This document shows, in pieces, positions 26,101 to 41,200 of a stretch of DNA of 64,000 nucleotides. The position numbers and the translations under genes are program-made. How positions within the stretch are numbered: the stretch's first letter is position 1; the number at the start of each line of letters is the position of its first letter. The notes beneath the pieces are model-generated. The model did not search any database. It was given only the letters and a program-made list of their open reading frames with translations, and was not told where the DNA came from. Source of the DNA: Psettodes erumei (taxonomy: Eukaryota; Chordata; Actinopteri; Pleuronectiformes; Psettodidae); assembly GCA_016785225.1 (NCBI GenBank), contig JAFBJZ010000660.1, forward strand, positions 4,153,001 to 4,217,000, read 5' to 3'.

Positions 26101-29100
26101 ACCCACTGTAAAAAGTGGAGAGTCCATTCAGTCCGGTTTTCACGTGTTCATTTTCTTCCTGGTGCGAATTGGCGCACGCGTGCGCCGGACTTGGCGAGAT
26201 GCGTCCTCTTGTGATAAGAAAGCAGAATTAAAATGCCGTTTAAAGGTTATTTCGGATCCAGTATCGGTGCTAGTTGGCTCGTTAAATCGGACATCTCCTT
26301 TTGCAGCGCAGAACGTTCCGGCTCCTATCAATCTCGTGAACGCCAGGAGAGGAAGTGTCGCCCATTGGACAGAGTGCAGACAAGGGAGGGATGTAGGGCG
26401 TTTCCTTTAGTGCAACAACAGCGCCGATCACTCTCGAGTCCTCGGCACATACACATACGCATGCATACAAACACACACAGACACACACACACACACATAC
26501 ACGCTGTGTCCCTGTCCGCCGCGGGTGAATGTCCAGTTTGTGGAGCCCGGGTTATGGCTCAGTACGCACCGCAGGCTTATGTGCTTTCGGACGAACAGGA
26601 ATACCTCCAAGCGTATGAGGATGTTTTGGAGAAATATAAAGGTAGGCTGAATTCTGATTGGGTGCTGTTTAGGTTCTGGGGCGATGAAGAAATTGCCTGA
26701 CTGCTGCTTGACAGTCGGATAAATATCAGCCAGCCCCCCCTCTCTGTTGACTGGCTGGTGTTAGTGTCTTTATCCCTGCGCTGGAAAAGTAGGGATATTT
26801 CCTGCATGACATCACGTTTAGGCTGAAATTTAGTAGCCAGGACAAAGGCTTTATTATATGATCACAGCTGATCATTAAAGTAGAGGATTATTTCCCTTGT
26901 TTAGCATTTTTTAGAAAAATATTTAACATTAAATATGTCTGGAAAAACTATCAAGTCAGATATATAGTCATAGAGTTATAGATATAGAGCGGTCTGTGGG
27001 TTTTTGTTTGTCTAAATGAAAGATCTAAACAGAGAAATTATGTCTGTTGTTTGAAGTGTCTCAAGCCAGATGGGACAATGACACGGCAGGATGAGGCGTT
27101 AGCTCATGTCAGCGGCTCGTGCCACTCCATGGAGCTGGGTCCACATCGTTAATTAGAGCAAATCCACCACACATAAGAAATGTGTGTCATTCAGTGTCTC
27201 TTTGACAGCTAGAGTTCACTGACAGAAATCACGCACATGCAGTGTGAGGCCAGGCCCGAGGAGACCCAGTGGAGCTGAATTCAAACTGACAGCGGTGGGT
27301 TTTTTAACTCTTGTGTCTCCTTTTCACCTGGGGCAAACAAAGTAAAACAAGAGACCAACAATTTAACATACACTGAGGACTATTGTGCTGAATGCTTGCC
27401 ACAAGCGTGTTCTCTCAGCTGTTGAAGCAATGTAGCCGGCGGGGCCAGTCAGCTGTGTTACAAGGCTTAAACGCCTTGACTGGATCCTAACGGGATCATA
27501 TGATCCAACATCATTGGAAATCTATCTGTAGCTGTTGTCTTTAGGCAGAGGAGCTCTGACACATAATCAGCTTACTTATTTTTCCTGCTTTCTTCTATCA
27601 CTACTATAATTTGATTAGTTTTTATATTTTAAAAGTATTGGTTTTTGGGAGATATTTGGCTCCCCATCAGCTGTTGCATGCATGATGAACATGTCAAGAA
27701 AGGGTAAGGCTTTCTTTTGTCTTAAAAAAGGTTACCAACAAATGTCGAACTTTATGGAAGCACTTTACTTTGTAGTGTCTATAATTTAACCAATTCATCA
27801 TGCAGACTGTTTCTCCAGTAAAACTGACTGGATGTAGTGTCTTTTATGACATGTCAATATTATTCTGCACAGGATTTCATTGCCTGCTGAGCAATCCTGG
27901 TCAAAACCTGAGATCAGCGGGTGGGCTAATCATTACCTGTAGTTAACTTACTTCCAACGCTGTTTCCAAGAGCTTTATTTACATCTGGCTCTTCATGGCA
28001 GGAAAAAGAAATTCCAGCTTTGAGCATTGAATCAGAACAATTTTATCAACATTTGTTTGCCGGGGGTCAGTTAAGGAGAGGGGAAATGGATGATGGCTAA
28101 TTTATAAACCTGTAGAATTCATCATTTCAAGTTGTCCTTGTGATGGATAATGCTGGGGAGGGGAGAGTGAGATGATGACAATTTAGACAATTAAGAAAAT
28201 CCCATTTGATTATACGTGAGAGGACAAGCTTTAGGAAGTTAGATCTAAGCTTTGTATAAAATACCCCTTTTGAGCATATGATTCATTTATCATATGTGTC
28301 AAAGACTGTCTTCTATCTTAAAACAATGTCTCAATGTAAATTAGTCTTCCCCATCAGGACAGTGGTTTGAAACTTGTTTTAACGTTTCCGCAAAACATTT
28401 GTTTGCTTCTGCAGTGCGAAGACATTGCTTACGTATTATTTGCAGCTCACCCACTGCCCCAGGCTTCTCTCCATGTGATGCGTATCAAAGGGACACATTT
28501 TTATAGCAAAATCATCCACAGTAACCAAACAAACACAGCCAAACAGACCAGTGACCAGGACAGCAAGGGCCAGCTAAAAAGTCAGAAACAGTTTTGTATG
28601 GTGGGAGATATATGATGGAGTTGTTCATACAAGTACTGTACCTTATTGTTGTTATCTGCACTGGTGACTTTCTTTTCATGTGGCTGTATTTATATGGTTA
28701 TAATTTGTGGTCTGGTTTGGTTCCAGAGTCATCAACCACCTCTGAGATAATATTCGCTGTCAGTTGCTTGATAGAAAAGAGAAAAGTGGAGGAACAAAAT
28801 AATGTTCGTGCTCCATTGTGGTGAGTGAGTGCACCTATTCACCTCCAGTCTTAGTGAACTGGGCCACGAGGAATGAAGGATGGAAGTTTTGAACTGAAAT
28901 TTGAGTTTGGGTTGTTTTTGGAGACTAAGCATAACAATTGCCACTGACCGGGAGCATGCATGTAGCTCAGACCATGAGAATGCCACGCTAATTAGGTATT
29001 AGAGTTAATAATACACTTTACAGAGGAACTACTTGAGGTCGGGCTGAAATTCAATGCAGGTTTTACAAAGGACTGTAAACTGGAGGAATGAGTTAAAGAC

Positions 29101-32100
29101 ATGGTTTGCTGGACATATTCAGCAGTTAAACGCACTGGGTAGTGGCTGTGTGGGATCACACTGTTCTAGCAGAGCCTGCTTGGTAGGTCGCGCAAGCATT
29201 ATGGGAACACTAGAGTTTCCCAACAGCTGATCATCCTCTGACATCAGGGAAGATTTAATGGATTAAACATTTGGTGGTTCAGTCAGCCCTTTCTGCAGTT
29301 CATTTAGTTTCTAAGATGCCATCTGGCATAAATAGTTAGATTGGAAGGAGAGTATTTTTGAGAACTGGACTGAAGGGAGCATGATTTGGTTATTGAGAGA
29401 CATCGCCGCCTTGCAGAAAGATTTAACTTTTTGTTTTCCAAGTTGGTGACCTGCTTTGCTGTGCTCATACACAGATTCTTATTTGACTTTGTCGACACTT
29501 GATAGACAATGTTGAAATTCACATTCGATGAGGGTCCTTCTTAGAGTTCTTAAAAGATAAATGTGAAAAGTAAACCTGAGGAAGGTGCACTGCAACCAGC
29601 TAGACATCAGAAACTACAGTTTTTATTTAGGAACACCCATCAAGCTCATTTCCTTAGTATGAAAAAAAGGATTGACCTTTTTTCACAAGCCTTTAAATTG
29701 TAGGCATATACATTGATTGTTGCAGATTTTTATTCCTTTATGGAGCCTGAATAGACGCCCATATACAGCACTTAACCTGTCTTTAGGATGGCTGCTCTGT
29801 GAGTTGCATGTTTACAGGAGGGCGTGGTCTCTCACTGGCTCTTTGACATTCTGTCTGTGACTCGCTGCTGTCAGTGTTAAGATGTAATTTCTCATTACAA
29901 GTAGGATTCCCGTAGATACGATTAGGAACACACTTTTATTATCATTAACATCACCCCTGTTATTATTCGTATTATCTTGTATTACCAAACACTGTGGTGA
30001 GTGAGAGAGCATTGTGTTTTTTGCACAGTCACTGCCTTTGTCCATCCTCCTGGGCTGTGCCCAGCCCAGCCCCTCGGCTCTATGTCGACAGCCCACTCAT
30101 CACATTCAAATGGCCCAGTGGCCCACACATGCAGCAGGCTGCCTCTATGGAGACCGTCTGCTACCGTACAAAAGACACTTTGTCTCTATCCAAGTTCCAC
30201 GGACTTGTTCATGTGTCAAGTTGATGGCGGTGACACTCCTTTTCTGGCATTTCATTGAGGCTTATACGTCGAAGAGCAACACTATGAAGGTGGGCTCTGT
30301 CCACCGAATTCAGCCGACAGATTAATGTCCCACACGGCACGTCGTGCATGTAGAGCTGGCCGCTGTAGCCTCCCAAAAACTCAACACAAAAGCCCTAACT
30401 TATATTGTTCACAAACAATAGGAAGGTGCTTCATGGGTTAAAATTAAAATGAGTTTTTCAGACTTGTTAAACTAATTCACACAACATTTTACCTGGAGTA
30501 CATGCACTTTATGTCTGTCAACCAAAAAATGTATTTAAAAAAATGGGAATTTTATTCATTTTGTTTTTCTGTCTGGACAAGTTGTGGTTTAACAAATATT
30601 TGAAGGAATATGATTTAGATGGTATAAATCACAGGACAGCATCAAATGTAACAGCCACTGCAGCCAGAGCGCAAAGTGCTAAGCGCTAAACGCTAATTAA
30701 GTGCACTGGATCTCTGGATCAGTTTCCAACTGGAGCCCAACTTGGTGCTCCATAGTCTCACAATAACATTTGGCAGAAATGGATTTGAAGCTATGAATAC
30801 AGCTGCTGCTGGTTTCATTTTACAGGTTTCCCCACTATGTGTTCTCAGATCAGAATTCTAGTTATCTGCTAATCAGAGACGTTATATCGGAACATTTGCT
30901 TTTGTTGGCTGTCAGTTTTTTCAAGGTTTTGATATGGAAAACACAATGTTAAAAAAAATGAAAACTGTCAATGGTAAATACTTACTATGCTATACTGTAA
31001 GTCCAGTCCATATCCTAAAAGATAATATTGTTCTTGTTGCCACGCCCTTCATTGATCTAATCAATAGATCTCATTTTAAAAGGACAGTGTAACTGAAACC
31101 AGTGCTCTCAGAAAGCCTTCGACTGCTTCATCTCTCCTCTGCAGTTTTCAAATTTTGTCTTTTTTTCTGCATTTATCGTTTTGTAAATATATACACATCA
31201 CACGCATTGTCCTGCTGCAGTACATTTGATTAACATTATGAACACGTTACAAGAAATATAATGTTAATGCAGTCCCATGCAGTTGCGTTACACCGCAGTG
31301 ACGCCTGCTTGCTGTTGTATTTCTAAATGTTGTATTTATATGCTGTCATGGTGATGGGAAGAGCTGCATGACTGAACCTCATTCCACAGCTTTGCCTAGC
31401 TCCTCTTACATGAGATCATCTTATGAGTCCCTGTCCCACCCCTGACTCATGCTCTGTAGCTTTTCCTCTCCTGCTCCACCCTTCTCTCCTGAGTGCAGCA
31501 GATGCTGGGAAGCGTTCCCATCCCATAGCAGCAGGAAACAGATTTCCTTTCTCCACTTCGCATTGGGTGGCCAAGAAATGAGCAGCTCCATCTCATCTGA
31601 CGCCACATTATAAAGGCTGTTATTTTAAAACTGTTGTTGTGCTTGCACGAATTGCCTTATATCAGTAGATAATTGTGAAGATAGCAATGTTGCAGGGTTT
31701 ATTTTCTTTTTCTTGAGTCCTCATCAGAAAGAAGTGTAACATAAATAAGAAAATCCCATTATCTGTTAGAGTGAAAATGATTCAGCATAATGTTACAGGT
31801 TGCAAAAACTAGCTACCTCAAATGACTCAGCAAAATAGCCCCTCTCTGCAGTTGTTAAAGCCTATTTGTTATACCAACGCTAGTAGTTAAAACTTCAAAC
31901 TTCAAAATATTCCAGTTCAGTTGATGTTGAATAGCACCGTGTAAATGTAGAACACCTAAAAAATATTACACAGGATTACCTTCAGTTTTAAATCTTGAAA
32001 GTACAATCTAAGTGAGGGGGGAGGAGGGGACGAAAACAGATTTCCATGAAATGTTGCAGTTGCAACTGTTGCACAGCACTGGAGCGTCGTGTGCGTTCAT

Positions 32101-35100
32101 ACTGGTATGTCCCATTAGCTGTCATTAATGCTTTCCCCTTTTCCCTCCTTGACCTTGCTGAGTGCTTCTGGCATGGCAGTTCATGCCAAAGGGTAATTTG
32201 TCAGCTTCACCTTCATCCTCCATTTGCTTTTCATCGATGGTCATAAAATGTTTCAGCTTCACTGGTGGGGAAATTGAGCATTACATCTAAACAGCCCCTT
32301 CTGTCCATACAGTATATTTTGTCACTGCCGTTCCAGCACATACTATATACAGTATTTTCAAAAAGTGTCCTGTGCTGTACTTAAATTTTATTTACTTTAC
32401 TTTATTACATAATTCGCAGTTCACTTTAGTTTAGTTTGAAGTTTGACCAGAGGGGAATACTGAAAATAATGTGCAGTGGCGGCTATTGTGTCTCTTCAAT
32501 ATATAGACTGCCTACTTCCTCTCACAATAAGCACTTTGCAGACAGGAGCAGCATACAAGATAATAATAATCTCTGCACAAAGGCTTGAACATTGTCCCCT
32601 TTTTCTCTGAGTCTTTCCTTACTTTAGTTTCCAGGCTTAAGACGAGGTAAAGGCTGAGTGGGAGGGCTGCCGTGAAGGCTTGGCAACCTTATTGAGCTCT
32701 CCCAGTCGCATATTTCAGACACTGCCCTGCCCTTCTGAGAAGACCGACTGTTGCACTCTCACTTACAAAGAATGACAAAAATCCTTCCACAGGTATTTCC
32801 CAATCATCTTCTCACATTGTATTTTTGTTTACCATCTCACCAGACACCGTGTTGGCAGCGTAGTTATTGAACTGCAGTGGAGGACATTTTAGTCAATACA
32901 GTCATTTTATGTTGAGTCACCACTCCTGTGGGCCTCTGTTATAATGGATAATTAAACCACTGATGTGACCAATCTGCAGGTTGTACCATTTTTTTAGCCA
33001 GACTTTTCCTCTGGAGCCACCGTGAGGTTGATATTTTTGATTAAATACCTCAACAACTGTGGAATGGATGGGTATGCAATTTGGTGCAGATAACCATAGC
33101 GCTCAGATGATGAATCCTAACGATTGTGGCAAGATCCTTCACTTTGCATAGAGCACCATCGTCAATAGTCAACATCTGGGCTAATACTAAATCAGCTGAT
33201 ATTAGCCTGGATCAGGATAACGACAGTTAAAAATCTCTGCCACTCCTATGCAGTACAGGGCCTCAAAACAAACCAGAGGTACACAAGCCTCCGCTCACCG
33301 AGCTGGTTATGACACAAGAGATGTAAAATGAGAGCCGTCTAGCAAGAATGTTTAGCGAGTCCTTGTCATATGTTGGAAGGTTGAGGGCTTTTCAGTTGAG
33401 TCTTTAGTCTGTGTCTGTTTTGATTTGCCTCCCATATGAGGTCAAGAGGATTACACAGGCCGGATTTTGATTGCGTGGACTTTTTGACTCTGCTCCGCTC
33501 AGAATGTGAGTGTATTTTAAGCATCCTGACGTAACAAGATGCCAAAGGGCGTCACCGGCCCCCCTGTGCTGGACATTCTCGGGAAAACGCAGGAAAATGT
33601 ATCCCTTCTCTTTTTCAAAGAATGTTCGAAGTGCTTTTTGCTGCGGGGTGAATTCCCAACAGTCTGGTTTGTGTGTTGTGGGACACAGTTTAGTAGCTCC
33701 TCATCCATGCAGAGACATAACCATGGTCGTGTCCTGCATCTCATTCAGCTCTATCCCAAACATATCCTGACATCTCAAACAGTTCTTTTGGGATGGAGGA
33801 ATCACATTCACAAACCAAAAGAGCAGATGGGGAAACAGACGACAAATCGTAACCGCAAATACATAGAGGACAATTCTACTTTTAAATCAAACATATTTAC
33901 TTCAGTCATCTTTGTTGTATGGAAGGTAATGAAGGATGTTACCCAAGTGGCACAGATTCTGTGGCCTGCAGTTGCAGGGGCAGCGTGGTTCAGGGTTGTA
34001 GCTATTTATAGCCGTGCACATGTGCTTCACTGAGGTCTACAAATAAGTGTCTCAGGATCTCTATAGCTGGATGCCTGTCTGAATGCTGTCGTGGACTCTC
34101 GGCCGGCGCTGGGTTTAGTCCGTAGTCCGGGAACACATGGGCGACAAAACAGTTCGAACACTGCACTGCGCAGTAGACAATACCTTTTTAAGAACTTCAA
34201 CTTCCTGTCATGGTGTAAATTTACACTCCTGAAAGAAAGTCAATGACAGGATTTTTTCAGACAGTGCCCAAATGCCAAGAAGTGTAAGTGTAACGTGAGA
34301 GAGAGTGGTTAGTCAGGCTCCCAATGTGATCCTTCAAACATCAACCTATGAAAGTCAGAGGTCACTGGCCTGCTGGTTATATTCTAAGCTGTTCCCAGAC
34401 CTCTGGTGGATGGGACTCATCTCACTGGCTGAATTTTAAGTGTGAATATTGAAACATTTAACAGAAAAAATATGCATTATTCTTAAATGTAACATGGTTA
34501 AGTATTTTAATGAAATTATGTACTGTAAGTTTGTTGTAGCTGAATGAGGTGTGTCTGTATATGAAACGCATTTCATTAAGCGTATGACGCAAATCTAAAA
34601 AAAAAAAAAAAGAACCAGCAGAAAAGTTGCAAATTATCAGTAATAAGAAAATACTTAACATATCTGTATGATAAGATGTAGTATTGGGCTGCAGCAGCTT
34701 TACAAAACTAACTGAATCAGATATGGGGTGTAATGTGTAAAAGGTGTGAAAGTCCAAGTAGTTGATCAGATGTGATAAACAGAATGAGATTAATGGAGCC
34801 GTGAAACATCAGGGGAATGAGGGTGTGATCATATTGGAGCCAACTTTATGCCATCGTTATTGTCAGACGGCGAGAGGCAGGTTTTTTTTTTTGTTGTTTT
34901 CAGTGTACTGCTTTCATGACAAGACCAAATAATGAATGGCTGCTGTTTCAAAAGATGAGAAAATTTTAGGTCTGACTCCAAACCAGTGTGTACGCTCAGC
35001 TTTTATTCTCATAAGATCCTCAAGAGGGCAGTGTACTATCAAACTCACCTTCATGGATTTTTTTTGGTAATCATAGGTACTGAAATAATTCATCACGTGT

Positions 35101-38100
35101 TCATATCTGCTCCCAACCGAGTTTCTTTTCATACCATGAATATTCAAGCTTAAATTTAAAGGCAAATAACGAAATAATGAAAACTGGTAGTTTCCCCATC
35201 TGACACTGGCTGATGTTGCCTGCTATCAGTAATTGGTACACTATGTGAAGCACAGTAGCCTATACCTGACCATGTCTTAGAGCTGACTGATGACTCTCTT
35301 TTCAGCCTGTCCTTTGCTGTCGGCTGGTGAGTTTTGAGTACTTGCCCGGGCCAATCTATATTCATGAGTTCCCAGAAGAGTTTTATATATTATGCTGCAG
35401 AGTGCTTAGATATGGGCATCACAAACCAAAATTGGTGTCCTGCTGCACTTTATTTCACTGCAATTCAGCCGTACCTTCGAGTCACGGAGACGGACCAGAG
35501 GTGTGCATCAGCGATGACGCAGCAGCGCTGCTGGCGAACGCCTCTCATTACATCATCATTTTAGTATGACGACAGACTGCTTTAATCGTTGTAAGGATTC
35601 TGTCACAGATCAGTTTTACCTTAGGCAGGCCGTTACGACTTCATGTCAGGCCTTGGTCTAATTGTGTAGAAAAACGGTCAGACTAACCCGCTTTCCAATC
35701 CTCAGCAGCTTTCACACATGGCCTATTTTCAGATGGGCTGAATGTAAAAATCGACAGCCACGGGGCTCTCATCGTACCTCGATGTGTTATCCTGGAAATG
35801 TGTGATAAATCAGACATATCCATTATATAACAACGATCACCCACGACAAGTTTCAAATGAAAGAAAGATGACCCTCCTGTCAGAAAGGCTTTCATTTTCC
35901 CTTGCTGTCTTATGTAACCGGTGCACAGGCTCGTTATAATAAGAATCAGAAAACAAGTTTAAATTCCAGTAAAAACTGAGATGAACAACTGAAAGCTTGC
36001 TGGGTTTTCTGTTTTTTTACTTGGCAGCTGCATGATAGAAAGATGACTGAAAACATGTTCACCCTTTAACATTAAGGCCTATGAAATACTTGCAAGAATC
36101 AAGTGTGCTATGCTGTGAGAACAAATTGTGGTACATTGCTCTGAAATAACAGCTTCAATAAACTGGTCGTATTCTGCCACCAAAGGAACTTTTCTTCCCT
36201 TTTTTCCCCCTTTCGTTTTCCTCTTTACAAGAAGCACTGATTTCTTTGGTGGTTTTGAGTGCGGGTGCTAGATAAACACATAACCACGTGGAAACTGAAA
36301 ATAGTGCGTAGCCATGGAAAACCTGACAGGACTCGCTCTGGATGCTTGATGAGAAAGGGAGTTGCGGCTGCCCTAGAGGCTGGTAGGCAGGCAGGCAGTG
36401 AAGAAGAGGGTGACTGTTGCTCCTTCCTCAGTCGCTTATCCACATGGCATCCGAGTACCTGAGCCACGGTCCTCCTGACAGCCCTCAGTCGCTAGAACAG
36501 AGGATGAAGTACCTGCTTCAAACTGAGAGGGAGCGTCGGACTCGCCTGATCTCTCTTATGTGCTGCATGGGTCAGTATTTACCTTCCTCCTCCTTGTCGT
36601 TTCCCTGAGAGGTTATTTTTGTCTCTGCAGCACGTCGGATTTTCTCGAGCAAAACTCTGTTTTTAATCTGCACTGAGCAACTTTAAAGGGAGGGGGCTAT
36701 CTGTGTTTGTTAGTCCTGTGGTCAAAGTTCACAAAAATGCTGCTTGTCACCCACAGTGTTGTAACTAAACCTGTCCGGGGCAGCAGATGTTGTTGTAGTG
36801 AATGTGATTGAACGTACGTGGGAGTTTTTCTGGTGTTCGCTCGGGCAGTTTGACTGGGAGACGTGGAAGCAGTGAAATGAGTCACAGCTGTGGCGGTTGG
36901 CCTGAATCCTGCTCTGCTCCGTCACTGGATGAAGGACAATCTTAAAGAAAAATACACAAAATAGGAGTTGTTGCTGCAGACAAGAAAACATAATCCTGTG
37001 TTATTTGGTGTTCCTTTTCTTCATTCCATTATTGCTACTACTACTACTACTACTATGCAAACAACGAAACAATAAAATCGGTTTCATTTTTAATTTCATC
37101 TGTTTGCACTGTGGTCTGAAATACAGCATAGCAGGAAGTATGGTTACAATGGTGGAAACAAAACCCCCTCACCCCAAAAACATAATGTCAACTGCATGCA
37201 GGAGACTCCGATGCCAATTCATTCTCTGGGAAATGACATTTTAGCCGCTTGACGTCATCATATGTCTTTCCCTCTCTCCATCAATTTCATTAAAAAAGTA
37301 TAAATAAAAAAAAAAATTACATTGACTGTGTACTTCCGTTGAGTAGGATTAAGCTACTAAAGTGAAATTCCAAAATGCTTCAAACTTTAAAGAGCATATC
37401 AAGTGCTCGGCCATCAACATTACTCTTGTCTCTCTGTGTTCTTCATGGTAAAGGGTAGTTTGCCCTGTGTTTGACCTCTTGTGCCATGAAACAAGATGCA
37501 ACCCAACAGGCTCCATAACTGGTGGCACGGATCAGAATTAGGAGACTGTACTACACAAAAAAAGTCATCCGTGTCGCCCAAACACCCACAACATTCTAAT
37601 TGATTTATAATGTGAATGAATTCACAGGATGCGTTTTCTTCTCTCTCCTCAGATGAAAGAGACAGAGTGCAGAAGAAGACCTTTACAAAATGGATAAATC
37701 AACATCTCCTGAAGGTGAGAACTAATGTGTGCTGCTTGTTTCTCCTGTCTATCATCATCTAAAATGTATAGTTTTGGAATATGACAACTTATGGATATGG
37801 AAACCTAAATAATATCTTAAATTACAACATTTTTTCCACAGCAGTCGGCAAGCCATTTTCCTCTAACATAAACGATCCATTAGAGAAGTATTGAAAGTGA
37901 TAACAATTACCGCTCTACCGTGTCATGTCTGAACATGCAAACATTCTTCCCCAGGTGTTATTAAAACTTGTTAAAAAGTCATGTAGCATGACATGTGCTG
38001 CCACACTGACGCAGCAACAGGTTGTGCTTTGTTGACTCAGGAACTTGATTCGCTTAGTGTGGCGGTTTCATCTGTCTGTGGAATTTGATGAAACGTTTAG

Positions 38101-38235
38101 CAGTGAGACGAGCAGCAGCATGTCTCCGTCTGAAAAATAAATGAATCATTACCAGGCGATCGTGTGTAGTGTCGCATTATATAGGGTCTGTGCATCAGTG
38201 GCGTGCTAAAACCTGCTATCACTAAAATCACAGCT

Positions 38236-38285
<50 letters not shown>

Positions 38286-41200
38286 CAGTAGTTCTGTGAT
38301 TTTTGAATTAAGGGGTTTAATATAGTCAATCGCTTCACTATTATTTAATTGCATAAAATGGTAAACTAATATTTTTATACAGGAGATTGTTGCTACTGGT
38401 ATGGAACGGTTACTTGATACAATGAGTCTTGTAAATTGGATATCTTTCAAGCACTCACTGACTTTCCAGATGAACGTGAACAGCAGAACATGGGAGACAT
38501 TCACTGTTCACAGATGATGAATCCTACAGCCTTGATGATCCCGTGACTTTTTCTCTATTGCCACTGTGTGGTTGACAGTTGTGGCTTTGAGTGACAGTTA
38601 TCTAAAATAACTACTGGATGGGTTTCATCCTTTCGATGAACTGTACTAACTTTGGTTGTCCTCTGAATTTCACCTAGTGTAATGATCACATCAAATTGGT
38701 TCATCACAAAATGCTAAATGTATTTTATGTAAAATGTATTATGTTTTTAGTGCCAATGTTAGCATGCTAGCAACACGGTTAACGTGGTAAAGATCCCACC
38801 TGCTAACATCAGCCTGCTAACATTGTCATGTTAGCATTTAGCTCTGCTGGAGTACAGCCTCACAGGTTATTATGTATCTTAAAAAGCAAACCTATAGTCT
38901 GGCCTGTCAGCTGGTAACATTGGTGGTAGTGCAACTGTGCAACAGTGATTCCCTAACCCTTTATCACCAGAAAGGCAAATACAGTGTTAATAGATACAGT
39001 TCTTTGATAATCATCCACAAAGCTCTGTGGGTTTCATAAACCAGTCCTGATGGGTCAGCTAAAAGGCCAATTAGATCAGTCTCTCCATGATGAGGATGGG
39101 GTATCTCTTGGATCAGTTTAGTTTTATGATCAACTTGTGATGTTTTATTAACCAGAATGCATTTGTTATTTCCAATAAGACATTAATACAAGATGCATGA
39201 GTGCCCTAATAAGCTGCTTGCTCCAGTTTTGCCTTCAGGAAGACCCGGCTGCAGCTCGTGCTGTTTCATCAGAGACTTTGTCACTATCTTGGCAAAAGAA
39301 AGACAGAAGAAATATTTTATGTCTGCTGTTATAAAACATGACACATGCAATGAAGCTTCAACATGTGTATAAGAACCAATGGCTCTGTAATGTATCAATT
39401 TTAACCCACTGAATTAGAGTTAATGGTTTGAATGGGTTGAATGTATCATGGCCAGATTTGACCGGCCAGATTTTAGGCCTCTTCAGCTAATCGTTAGGTC
39501 TTTATCAGCAAGGCTACACGAATGACCAATGAGAAATCAGACATGCTGAGTAATAGTTGGGGATCTGCTTGACTGACCCAAGGGTTCAGGTCTATTTTGG
39601 CTCCACAGCTGTGGCTGCTATCAAGGATTACAGTGCTGAAAGCCCTGTGTGAAAGCAGGTCAACGGGCAGCAGGGTGATTTCAGAGGCACGGTATTTAGG
39701 ACAGGAAGGCGAGATGGGCCTGCTGGAAGGACTGGACTTGTTAATTGCCTCGTCTGAGTGCTTAGATAAGGTGTCACAATGATATGCTGTTCACACTATT
39801 GTTCAGAGAGTTTTATGGCATTTCAGAATAGAGAGACCCGTGGGGGAAAAAAACACCAAGTTTGTTGCAAAATTTGAACTAAAACATGTTTTTCTGAACC
39901 TGGATAAACTGAACACCAGGTTTAGCCAATCACATAAAGAAGAAGAATCACAGGAAATGGTTGAGGTATACTTATGAGGTATAGTAAGAATGTGGGGGAC
40001 TTTCATGGTTCCTGGTATTATCGGAGCTGTTCTTTAGAAAATGAGATTGTTCTGGTTCAAAAACACCAGTGATTACATGTACAGCAGCTGAACATCTATA
40101 TTCATCCTAATGGAAAGCTTTGACCATTTGATATTTACAGTTTGTTCACATTTCGCTCTCCTCCTCGTGTCTCTAGGTACGGAAGCATATAAATGACCTG
40201 TACGAAGACCTGCGAGATGGACATAACCTGATATCACTACTGGAGGTTTTGTCGGGAGACACATTGGTGAGTTAACGTTTTTCTATCACCTTAATTTTCA
40301 TGGTCAGACTTTCTCAAAGAAATATGATTCATTTTACTTATATAGTTATGAAACAAGATGTTTTGTTGCAAATACACTGGGGGCAGTACTGCTGAGCATT
40401 TATTCAGAACTGATTCCATCGAGATCAGCAACACAAAACATTCAGGCTGTCATTAGACAGTCCTTTGCGTAACTAATGCACTGGACTTTCCACCCTCTGA
40501 CTTATGTAACTGATGGTAGGAGGGAAGAGGGGATCAGATCAGATTAGGCATTCACCAAAATCCACTCATGAACTCACATTTTTATGTGAACAGTGTACAG
40601 GTTTTGAACTTTTTTAAAAAAAGATTATTATTTTTTGCTTTTGTTTGTTTCATCTTCCTTTTCCATTCTGGGATATATAGGAGACTAAGGGTGCTCATTA
40701 TTGTGATTAGTTTTGCTATGCTACTAGGTTTAAGTCAAATGACTTAAGGTGGTATAGTATACCTTGCTTTACCTACACTGTACAGTCAGGATACAGACAG
40801 TGATGGGGCCCTTTGTGACACAGCAGTAGCAGGCTCAACAAACTTTAGTGTCATATAAAACACGGCAACCTCTTTCATTCAACAAAATGTAGAAAACATC
40901 AGGGCAAGTGGGTTCCCTGTTGGCCGAGAGCAAGTTTTTTGGCAGCCAGTAATCAGTCATTAACAAAATTTAACTTGCTAACTATTTTTTTAACTCACTA
41001 ACTGCCAAAGGTTACATGGATGCAGTTTGTTTCCACTAGTTATGATACTGTCCTGAACTCAGGACCCTCAGGAGACTTTGCATACAGAGTCATGTCAGCT
41101 GTCACTGGTCTTCCTGGCACCTGGAGGACAAACATTACTGCACCTGACACACAATCAGCATGAACACGTTGCATTGTGTCTTTAAAACTGCAGTGCAGTC

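Larger units (their letters stand above)
25228..37652 (+). other. Large dst intron that hosts two alternative first exons
   Basis: This 12.4 kb intron contains the first exons at 26554-26641 and 36444-36570. Elsewhere I find no exon with splice, frame and homology support. A fragment of a teleost interspersed repeat lies around 33000-33230. Microsatellites are (CA)n at 26449-26503 and (CTA)n at 37035-37055. Confidence 0.6.

Noticed and set aside
26233..26553. In-frame upstream extension of the dst isoform 1 exon
   Set aside because: The extension crosses the CA repeat and has no similarity to DST. Homology begins at the ATG at 26554.
29994..30325. Overlapping frames in all three plus phases
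   Set aside because: Overlapping open frames in every phase indicate a chance lack of stop codons. No splice context or family match.
33539..34033. A 164-codon frame inside the large dst intron
   Set aside because: It shows no recognisable homology, no suitable donor in the phase needed for the next exon, and ordinary intron composition.
37715..40176. Search for a dst equivalent of the other plectin alternative micro-exon (a five-residue insert before the DLYEDLRDGHNL block)
   Set aside because: I could not find a convincing 15-nt exon by eye. One that small cannot be excluded without transcript data.
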